Shown here piece by piece: positions 55,101-64,000 of a stretch of DNA of 64,000 bases (positions are counted from its first letter, which is position 1; each line of letters opens with the position of its first letter). Source of the DNA: Telopea speciosissima. Taxonomy: Eukaryota > Streptophyta > Magnoliopsida > Proteales > Proteaceae. Both the position numbers and the translations under genes were made by a program. The notes beneath the pieces are model-generated. The model searched no databases and was not told the origin of the DNA. It saw only the letters and a list, made by a program, of their open reading frames with translations. The stretch spans positions 68,258,371 to 68,322,370 of the forward strand of contig NC_057918.1 in NCBI RefSeq assembly GCF_018873765.1, written 5' to 3'.

Positions 55101-58100
55101 TCTACCATATGGTGGTACAGTTGTAGGAGGTTCCTACAAATTGGAAAAAAAGTACACATTTTCTTGAACTTTATGAAGATTAGGTCCAGCACTTGCCAGA
55201 TTATTTGGCAGGCAGGTGTGATGCTTAGCTCCATTATTATGTGTAGTTTAGAAAGACAGTATGCTGATTGAGGTCACAAAACCTGATAACTGATTCGATC
55301 ACAAAAATACTAAATATGGTATGGCAACAAATCATACACTATCAGCATGATACAGTTTATAACAAGGTTTGAAATCCGTGAAACAAACATATTTTATCAT
55401 ATATGAGAACCTAAGGAGTAAGTAAGTAATCAAATTCCAGTATATTAGTCCTGTGAGAGAATAGACAATGAAATTGCAGATCCAATCAAAGAATCGATCC
55501 TCACTGAAACGAAACAAACAATTTCCCTGTAAAACATCAGAAATCACTACAGTCCCTGCAATTTATAATTCCAGACATCCATGCACACGAAAAAAAAAAA
55601 AAAGATACACATACAAAATATGAAGGAACTAGGCCTGTAGGCCAATATATTTAATATGAGGAATCCCAAATCAATTGACATCATCAGGACTGACATTATT
55701 AAGAAGTAGAAACTGTATCCCTACTGATTATCCACCAACCGTCAAACTGCCTACATTTTCATTAAGACCACACATGTGAGGAGAGGATGAACAAAAAAAA
55801 CACTACTGTCATCACAAGCTAAACTTGGATGTGTAAAACTCCAACTACTCAAGCAAGTAAAGCTTGAGCCTCCAAAACAAGCTAAACTTGGGTCAGCTAA
55901 CTCCTTTGTCTCTTCTTCTCACCTTTCTCAGCTGGCATTCTTCAACTGCATCAACAATGACAAGCAGGGGTTAATGTCAACATATATGAAGTCTCTTGTG
56001 ACAACTACTTCATGCAATGCAATGAAGATTCAAGACATCTTTCAGTCTAATAACATGTTCAAAGACACCACACTAAAACATCTAAATCTAACTCCACAAA
56101 TAAGGTGCTCTTAAAAAAGTAAACAGATCAGATAATTGGGTAATGTAAATGTCAAAGCAAGCAAGATGTTCAATAAACAAATAAATTCTCAAGAAGACCC
56201 CCTTTTCTTCCATATGACATCATTGAACATAGAGAGGATTTAAGTTGAATATAATGTTCAAATCACTTCCATTTCCCTCTTTTAGTGCGTATGGTTAAAA
56301 AGTGAAATGCCCCAGACCCTAGCAAACCTTAAGTTGTCCCTTTCAACACAAAGTTAGCATCAATCATCCATAGGTTGCCATGTAAGACAATAAGGCATTT
56401 TTTAGTTTTTTTATCACTTGTTTCTAGTTTTCACAGTTTACATAGAGGAGTTTTGGTAAGCATGCAGCAGACAAAGAACTTGGATTGTTTTGACCTTTTA
56501 AACAATGTTGTGGTTATTTCGCCGGAAAAAGGAGCACCTAGACACGTAGATGTAAAGAACCATTAAGAATGCAGCAAGATGCAGTGGCATGGACAATGAA
56601 TAAAACGTTCGGATTGAGACACAGGAAACAAGTTATCCAAGAATTGCAGAACGCAATATATCGTTCATTTAATCAAACAGATCCCCTTCTCCTCCTTCCT
56701 CCATGTTCTTCTTTTTCTTACTCTCTGATTTTCAAGCTCTCAGACCGGTTATTGATTTATGTTCTGTCACAAGAAACAAGCATTCTATTCAGAAGGCAAA
56801 ACAGTAAACATTCTCTTAATCCCAAACTAATCCTGTCCAAGGATTAGACTACTCGTAGATCAATTTTAATAGATGAATCACAGATACTCATGGCATCTAC
56901 ACAGACACAGTGATGGAGTCCTTGACAGAACTAAGCTTTATCACTGCTCACCACCAAAAATGGAATGTAGCACTTAACCATGACAAAATTAATTACTAAA
57001 ACTAAAATAAACTAAGCATCATCCCAACTACTGACAAGATTGACTGATCCATAAACAATCAAATCCCACAAAGCACTTCAAATGCAAATTGAAGACAGAT
57101 GCTTGTAAGAAATGGTCAGACAACAGCATGAGCATATCCTCCACTGCTCAAGTTGGCCATCTAAAAAACATCCCAGTCTTAACAAATAAGGCAGCAAAAG
57201 GGGAAATAGAAAGAAACAGCAAAATATAATTGAACTACAAAATACACGTTACAACAGCTCTCATTGACATGACCTTGAAGAGTGAGAATGAATCAGACAC
57301 CTGGCTAAGTTGGTCAATGTATACTAATGACAGCAGACACGTCTTTTCTTTGGAGTTTTAACTCTATATACCATGACCTGTCTCCAAGCCTAACGAAGAC
57401 AAAATGGGTTTCTCCTCCAAGGTCAACCCTTAATTCCCTCAACCATTCCCATCTACACGCTACAGTGTAGGCATGCAACTTCCATTTCCAATCTTATCTT
57501 TCTTTAATGAATCTAAACAACAATCTCAGTCCAAACTCCAAAGCGTAGTAACGCTTAAATATATGCAACACATATACCAAGAGATGGGATCAACTTATTA
57601 CTTGATCAGAGTGAGCTCGGTGCTTGTGTGTGCATTTTAAACTCTGTAAACTTATCAGGGTTCAGGAACTATTTCTAATCTCCATGTCCAAGGGAATTTC
57701 TTAAATGGCTAGTCATCACATGACACTTCAATTCTCAGTGTTTGATCTTTTATTGTTCTCTCTCCTACCCAAGAGAGGAAGAAGAATCAGCAACCTACTT
57801 CCACCAGAACAACATCTACCTCTTCTACTTTTGAACCGTAACTTGGTATGACGTATACTAGCTAGTTCAGGTCCTTTCAAGCCACAAAATACAAACTTAA
57901 TCAATACAAGGAATTTGGAAACTAATAATAATAAACAGCAATTCATGGAATCAGAGATGAAATCCCCACAAGGCACATTCTTTGTTTCAACCGCATAATA
58001 TGGTAACACCCGGCCCAAGAAACCTAAAGCAATGATATTATCTTTGCCAGGCAAGCTCGAGACCCCGGCTGCAATTGGCGAACTGTGACCACCACCGATG

Positions 58101-58140
58101 AGTTGGAACTCTTTCTCTTGCAGGCAGAATTAATCAATGG
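55100..58140. other. 3-kb interval without a recognised gene
   Basis: AT-rich. The longest frame (57,728-58,054, minus, GKDNIIALGFLGRVLPYYAV) continues upstream to about 58,130 as IGGGHSSPIAAGVSSL and could be an exon, but matches no family I know. A possible terminal exon lies at 55,905-55,960 (minus, ECQLRKVRRRDKGVS). Neither is strong. Confidence 0.35.
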
Positions 58141-59249
58141 TCTAGTCGTAAATTCTAACCACAATAAATAGTCTCCCTTCTCGCATCTTTCACCGTTATC
58201 TACTAAAGGAATTTCAGATTGCAGACCAAGCCTTCATGGTTCACTGGAATGGCAAGGATCCAAGCTGTTGTCAATATCTCACCATCCACAATGATGAAAT
58301 GTTGTGAAAATAGGTGAGCCAAACTCAATCAAAGAGCATGGCTTTTGGTTTGAGCATTTTTTAATTCATGAAGGATATGGGTTTGGAGTGGACTTGCACA
58401 TTATGTCCATGAGTCTTGGAAAGCTGCCCCTATACCTACCAGACCTGGTTTGTGAAAGAAGCATCCACCAATTGAACTCCAGAAAATCTTGAGGTAAGCA
58501 TAGAGAACAGAATAGGGGTAGTTACCAGATTTAAAATAACAAGGACAGAATACCAACCTCAGAGCAGCAATGAACAAGTAGAAGAGAGCACAGTCCATCC
58601 TGTTGCTCTGTTATATAGGTTTTTGTGTGACAGCTATCGTACTGATTTTCCTAGGCACTATGAGAAAGCTACTCAAGATTGTAGATTCCCCCTGCTTAAG
58701 TTCTCCTCTTTGATACAAAAATTACATTGTAAGTGAGAAGAAACAAATATGGAGTGCTTCATAATAATAGGAGTAGGAGACATCATTAAATGATCCCACC
58801 TAAGAGATACATAGCACCAAATATCATACCGAGCAAATAGTCCCAAGCTATTATTCATCGATATCTATTTGCTAGAAGAAAGAAATTCAGTAAAAGTGAA
58901 CTCCAACCCCCCCCCCCCCCCCCCCGCTTCCCTCCCAAAGCGAGTTTATCCATACTTGAGTTCACCAGTCTCCTCCTCCAAATAAAGGTGAACTCCCCTC
59001 CTCATTCTGAATCCAACAAATGACTAATTGGGAGTCCCCTAAAACACATTAAAACTCAATTTCACTGGTCGCTCCCTTAGCAACCCAGGTCCACCCGGAA
59101 TTGGGTGAGTCATTTGAGGCAATGAAGCTACTATCAATATCCAATCTCCCTTGTATTGTCATGAAGCTTCTAATTGGCTTGTTTTCATATTCAGCCGTAT
59201 TTATTAGTCATTGTGTCATTGATAAAACTTACCTTTCCCTGCCCAATTT

Positions 59250-59421
59250 GGCTCTCCTCCAGCCATGGCGGGAGCTGGAGGATCCGGCCCAGCAAAACAA
59301 GGCGGGTTTTGGTCATTTCATAGGTGGGACCCAAGTGAGCCCCCCTGTGAAATGACCATACACCCCCCCTTATTTTTGCTGGGCTGGACTCTCCAGCTCC
59401 CGCCATGGCTGGAGGAGAGCC
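59250..59421. mobile_element. Near-complete 172-bp palindrome
   Basis: Arms 59,250-59,297 and 59,373-59,421 share CATGGCGGGAGCTGGAG and its inverse, and the middle also pairs (GGTCATTTCATAGG with CTGTGAAATGACC). Almost the whole element could form one hairpin. Confidence 0.85.
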
Positions 59422-59679
59422 AGATCCTCCCCTGCCTCGCACAGACGCGGACCTCCTCCCCACCCTCCTCCCAAAAAAAAAGAAGGAAAAAAATAGATAA
59501 AAAAAATTCCCATGGCAGCAGCTGCAATAGAAAAAAATATGTGAAAATAGGGCTTTTCTCAATAGAAACAAATATGTGGAAATATCTGATTCGTGCATGG
59601 GTTAGAGGCCGCATGCATGCAGCCAACTCACATGGATGGGGGATCGGAACGTGGATGGAGTTATGATAGTTATGGAGTT

Positions 59680-59920
59680 TGTGTTGGTTATTATGTATTG
59701 TTGTTTTATTAGAGGATAGTAAAAGTTACGAGAGTTATTATTAGTGGGTTAAGGGAGAAGTTGTAGGAGTTATAGGGTGGAGTTGTGGAGTCATGGGAGA
59801 GTAAGTTATGTAACTATGTAGCCTATATATTGTGGTAGAGGATTAATGAAATACTATGCATGTAACTATGTAGCCTATATATTGTTGTTTTGTAACTATG
59901 TAGCCTATATATCTTGGAGA
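59680..59920 (+). repeat. Short direct repeat TGTAACTATGTAGCCTATAT
   Basis: Three copies at about 59,811, 59,861 and 59,891 in an AT-rich, LTR-like stretch. Confidence 0.7.
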
Positions 59921-61041
59921 AGGAGGCAGGCTACCTCAATTAAGCCAATTCCTTGTTCTCTACAGTCTCTCCCTTACTTCTTCTTGTCTAAATTTCCCTG
60001 CTATAAAATAGGTAAAAAAACCCAACCTGCATACGCTTCAATATCATTTTCAATCAATTTTGCAAAGCACTAAACTTTTCCCTTCTTTGTATTTTTCCTG
60101 CGCCTTATACCTGTAATTCTTTTATAGTATTTAGTATTATTTACCGAGGTATCCCATATTTATATTTCAATCTACAAGCTATTCTACATGAAAAAGCTAT
60201 AGAGTAAGCAAACCTTCACTCTGAAGCGCAAAACTCCAGAAAGCACATCGTGTACCTTGACTGCACAGATTGAAGACAGAAGAGAGTAAACCAGAAACCT
60301 CCAGTTTCACAAAATTCTATTGTTGACCGATTACAGGCTCCACTACCAAAGATTCTTTTCTCTTTTTCTTTCATTATCTTCTTCCGAACAAATACTAAAC
60401 AGACAAAATCACAAGAAAATGGTAAAAACTATCACTATGTGGTTCATATTCATGTTTGATTAAAACTTCCATCCAAGTTCTTGTGCGACTGATTCTTGCC
60501 TAATATGGACTAATTTTTCAATCTAATTCCACTCACACCTATAGAGTAACCAAATGTACCCAATTTACCTCTCGAATTCGTGGACTAGGCTACATCAAAT
60601 ATTTCATTTACCATAGTTGGATTTCCATAGCCAGAGTTACAAGCCCCACAACTGCGTGCCTTCGTATGCATTTAGGGGTGAGGGGAATTAATAGGCTTGA
60701 AAAGAATCTGGTCGAGAAACAGTACTCGGAACAAAACTATGAAAAGATTATAAACAAAGCTTCTCATCAATCATGAAGCAATACAGAATCAAAATCCGAA
60801 CTAAAATTAGAAAAAGTTTCGCATAACCCAATTGATTCTTAGCATTAAACTTACCAGAACGCAAAAAGAAACCGAGTAGTAAAATTCAATCCTCAGCAAC
60901 GAAATGGGTTCGAAGTTCTGGAGAAGGGACCTTCACAGAACTGAGAAAATTTTGCAAGAGGGTGAACAGAAAATCAGAAGCAAAGAACAATTAAAAAAAA
61001 AAAAGGACTAATTGAAGAAGAATTAAGCGGAAAAAAATCAA

Positions 61042-61092
61042 AAAAATTTGGACCATTTCTCGATTTGTGCGTGTCATCCTTGCGCAGGGGCC

Positions 61093-61124
<32 letters not shown>

Positions 61125-61144
61125 TCGGATGTCTCCGAAGAGAC
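61042..61144 (-). ncRNA. U6: U6 spliceosomal snRNA, intact copy
   Basis: Transcribed by RNA polymerase III; forms the catalytic core of the spliceosome with U2 and U4/U5. All landmarks are present in about 103 nt: 5' stem-loop GTCTCTTCGGAGAC, GATACAGAGAAGATTAGCAT with the ACAGAGA box, AGC triad, CCCCTGCGCAAGGATGACAC internal stem-loop, and an end GGTCCAAATTTTTT with the Pol III stop. The 5' stem differs from the common GTCCCTTCGGGGAC at two positions that pair with each other. The minus-strand promoter has an AGTCCCATATTG upstream element about 55-65 bp ahead and a TTATAATA word. It is the only one of three copies free of damage. Confidence 0.95.
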
Positions 61145-61160
61145 AACAATTTACTGACAC

Positions 61161-61212
61161 TATTATAACATCAAGCGAGAGAAATCTTTGTGGCTTAACA
61201 ATATGGGACTAT
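61161..61212 (-). promoter_or_regulatory. U6 promoter: upstream sequence element and TATA
   Basis: On the minus strand AGTCCCATATTG (about 61,198-61,209) is a near match to the plant consensus RTCCCACATCG, and a GTTATAATA word (about 61,161-61,169) takes the TATA position. The same layout is seen upstream of copies 1 and 2. Confidence 0.7.
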
Positions 61213-61419
61213 CTTAGCTTCAAATAGTCTCTGGGCTGATATTACCAAGCCCACTCTTGGGATCTGTGTTCTCTGGGCCGAACCTGAGTTTAGTAATGGC
61301 CTTGTTTAAACATTGGGAGAGAAAACCCTAATGCAAAGTTCAAGGTCAAAGGAGAAGTTTCTAGAGATTTGAGTTTTGTGGGCTCATTTATGACCCCGCA
61401 ACATCACAAACCATGAGCT

Positions 61420-61560
61420 ACTGGAGCCCCCATGTTCATCAGGGAGTTTCCTCTCAGGCGGGTGGCCGCAAGGGGAGAGGCAAAGTCAAACTCAGGACCT
61501 TCAACTTCCTTAGGCTTTATCCCTTGCCAACTATGCTGCCCCTTGTGGTTGGATTTGTAA
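61420..61560 (-). repeat. Possible tRNA-derived SINE
   Basis: The minus strand has GCAGCATAGTTGGCAAGG (A-box-like) and GGTCCTGAGTTTGAC (B-box-like). No tail or target duplication is visible. Confidence 0.35.
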
Positions 61561-63160
61561 GGTTTGATTGCTACTACTAGGAAAGCAATAGGGAGGACTA
61601 AATTGGTTCCATTTGAAAAAGATCAATCCTTAACACTTCTGTTTTGTTCAAATGCCATTTTGTAGCATCTTACAGGTTAGCCTCCTCATTTTCAGCTTGA
61701 CACTCAGGAGAGTCCAAGGTACACACTTCAAAGATTGGATTCTATTTCTATCCCTCTTATCTATTCAAAGGATTACCACGCCAAAAAGCTTTCTACATTT
61801 AGTGGTTTCAACTCTTATGGCAAAACTGGATTGCCAGCAAACAAACAATGTTCTTTGATTTGGTTGGTACTATGGAGGCATTTAATCACTTGGTGGAAGA
61901 AAGGACGATTTGCTCTTCTCAAGCAATCCTCACAAGAAATAACCCCTTTCCCCTGTATATATCCATTGTCAATCCGGATTTATCACTCTTGGAGTATCTC
62001 CATCAAATCTAAATTTTTTTAATAAATAATTTAATTTTATATTATGCATGAATTTCATTTACGGACTTATAAGATTGTTCCATGGGTTTTCACTTAAAAC
62101 AATTCTCAATTAGGGATAAGATCGGACATCCTATTCATATGGTCGTTACATAGTATATCACTAGAAATGATTTATTGCATGTGATATTAAGACAAGATGT
62201 GTACATGTCACATGAATATGTATAGAAAAGATCTGGTACAATTCTTACTGGCTATGATATTAAGACGAGATGCGTACATGTCACTAGTTGACTCTTTGAT
62301 CTAAGAGATTCTTATCGTTACGGTGTTACATTACGTGTTTTGATGTACCAATGGTTGATGTCATGTGGACTATATATCGCTGTGTTAGATTCATGATTGT
62401 GCATCGTGAATGAAAAAGATGTTTAACATAAAATCCACTAACCTTGATTGTGAAATCTCTAATAATACAATGAATTAGGGTTTGATAGTATTTAATTATA
62501 TACCTTATAGTTCATCATGAGATATTGTTTTGCAGAGGATCTTATATGCAAATTAAAGAGTTTAATTATACATGAAATTTATTAAAAAAATAAAATAAGT
62601 TGATTATCTATTAAATTGTAGTACTTTTATTTGAGGAAATTATCAACTATAATTAAAAAAATACCAAAATCTCTTTTAGATTCTATCTCTTCCCACTTTG
62701 AAAGCAAGATGGATTACAAGTCAAATAACTTTACCAACTAGTCTCACAATCAGTTTAGAAAATTGAATGTTGAGATTCATCTCAACCCTAATAGGGTTGG
62801 GGACTATTTAAAAGACACAAGGAAAGGAGATTAGAGTTGGCCAAACTATTGTGGTGCTCTCCCTCCCCTAACTGATCCACTTTCTCTCTTTGAAGTGTGG
62901 TGTGTGATTGTGATTAGTGTTTTGGAAACTCTAGATCGTTGGTGATGGTCTTTTGTTGATTACTTGCATTGAATAAAGATTCAAATTTTGATCATCATCA
63001 ATTCCCATTATGTTTCGTTTTGTTATGGGTTCATCTCAAATTCGAATACAAAGATTCTATACCCAATCCGAATCTGTTGTGTTATCGAGTAACCAATTCC
63101 AACAATCACATGATCATGTCATCATATGATGATTGAAAATCTAAATCTTCTCAATGTTGC
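61560..63160. other. Intergenic, no gene recognised
   Basis: AT-rich. A 28-bp direct repeat (ATATTAAGACAAGATGTGTA at 62,184 and again at 62,257, period 73) is the only clear structure. 62,790-63,100 has promoter-like sequence (ACTATTTAAAAGACAC) that may be LTR-derived. Confidence 0.4.
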
Positions 63161-63168
63161 TCGGGGTG

Positions 63169-63480
63169 TGTTCATCAAAGATAACTTGGGAAATTTTGTA
63201 TAAGCTAAATGGAAACACAATAGAGGACTATTAGCTCTAGCCATGGAAGCAAAAGCTACCCGATATGATTTACTCCTTGTAAGAATCCTTCAACTCTCTC
63301 TATTCCCTTTCTCGTATCGCGATTTGGTGATAAAATCTTGTAATAAAAATGAGAGAACTCTAAATTGGGGTTCTACCTCCATTGTTGAAGATAAACTTTA
63401 CTTGTTCAATCTTTTACTTTTGCTATTTTCTTGTATGATCCTCACAAATGCAACAGAGAGGATGATTTCTTGATAGAGTC
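63169..63480 (+). mobile_element. L1-type LINE ribonuclease H fragment
   Basis: Frames read VFIKDNLGNFV and MEAKATRYDLLLVRILQLSL, the ribonuclease H-like domain of plant L1 elements. Partial and diverged. Confidence 0.4.
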
Positions 63481-63596
63481 TCAAAGTTGCAAATGTCAAA
63501 GTTTTGTAGATCCAACCACCCACTTTTCTTGTAAACCTCTAATCTTTTATGGGCCAGAAATTTTCTCACGCTACATTCATATAAATAAGGGGAAAG

Positions 63597-63768
63597 AGAT
63601 CCCTGCCTGGTCGCGTGGCCCATCCACCAGCGCAAGGGCCATTGAGAGTGTGCACAAGGCATCACCATAGATGGCATTTTTTATTTCACAGGGTGGGTGG
63701 TAATTTTGCGCACTAAAACTTATCTAGGGGCAAGAGCCACACGACCAGGCATCATTCTTTTTCCCATA
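63597..63768. mobile_element. GC-rich MITE, GGGAAAGAGATCCCTGCCTGG family
   Basis: Left CCTGCCTGGTCGCGTGGCCC faces right GCCACACGACCAGGCATCAT; outer words GGGAAAGAG and CTTTTTCCC are inverted. Clean inverted ends. Confidence 0.75.
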
Positions 63769-63769
63769 A

Positions 63770-63945
63770 GGAAGAAGTTTCCTTCGCCACACGGTGAAGG
63801 ATCATCGCCCCATCAATGGCCATAAAAATCACCCCCCCCTTCTATTTATGAATGGTTGAACCTTCCCCCTATTGTGTGATCCCATATGGACACCAATTGA
63901 AGGCCTCGGTCAATGGGCATGGCTGAAGGAAAACTCAGTCCTATA
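63770..63945. mobile_element. MITE-like element (GAGTTTTCCTTCAGCCATG family)
   Basis: Left GTTTCCTTCGCCACACGG faces right CATGGCTGAAGGAAAACTC. Related to 12,255 and 28,355; it lies directly beside the previous MITE. Confidence 0.65.
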
Positions 63946-64000
63946 AATAAAATGGGAGAAAGAATGCTAACCAGTGCTACAGCACGATGTGTACCTGCAC

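Larger units (their letters stand above)
58145..61330. repeat. Segmental duplication, U6 unit 3
   Basis: Longest unit. Left end CCACAATAAATAGTCTCCC; right end past the U6 promoter to GGCCTTGTTTAAACATTG. It includes the palindrome at 59,250-59,421. Confidence 0.85.

Overview
This window is nuclear DNA of a flowering plant. The evidence is spliced genes with plant-only families (tau-class glutathione transferase, a chloroplast LPA1/Rep27-type photosystem II assembly factor), U6 snRNA copies with plant-type upstream sequence elements, Au-type SINEs, and a dense layer of copia, Ty3, L1, RTE, hAT, Mutator-like and Tourist-like elements. Base composition is AT-rich, broken by short GC-rich palindromic elements. 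The species cannot be named from the sequence; nothing looks grass-like.

Layout. (1) 1-17 kb: a tandem segmental duplication that pairs a minus-strand GSTU gene with the first exon of a plus-strand LPA1-like gene. GSTU copy 1 (166-481) and copy 3 (12,748-13,604) are broken; copy 2 (2,264-3,429) is intact, 222 codons in two exons. LPA1 exon 1 exists as an orphan (10,646-10,838) and as the working copy (16,403-16,599). The duplicated units were later stretched by a Mutator-like element with long inverted ends, a 2.6-kb solo LTR, GC-rich palindromes and an 841-bp hAT-type element with a clean 8-bp target duplication. (2) 16.4-25 kb: the LPA1-like gene, 4 exons and 317 codons, whose 7.3-kb first intron is filled by truncated, nested copia fossils. 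(3) 25-29.8 kb: RTE LINE remains and several palindromic elements. (4) 30-37 kb: an F-box gene. Its last-exon region is caught in four tandem 202-bp repeats, each carrying a 3' splice acceptor. (5) 37-41.6 kb: SINE, L1, RTE and LTR fragments. (6) 41.6-61.3 kb: three copies of a segment that carries a U6 snRNA (minus strand; TSS near 45,552, 53,006 and 61,144). Only the third looks functional. An intact short-chain dehydrogenase/reductase gene (5 exons, 299 codons) sits between units 1 and 2, and a hAT transposase remnant between units 2 and 3. (7) 61.3-64 kb: no host gene; L1 ribonuclease H remnant and palindromic elements.

Four host protein genes look whole: GSTU, LPA1-like, F-box and SDR, plus one U6 gene. 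They are not an operon or pathway cluster. GSTU (glutathione conjugation) and SDR (NADPH carbonyl reduction) both serve detoxification or specialised metabolism, but nothing in the sequence links them. The best structural signals are the U6 segmental triplication, the splice-acceptor-bearing repeat at the F-box 3' end, and the GSTU/LPA1 duplication with datable transposon insertions.
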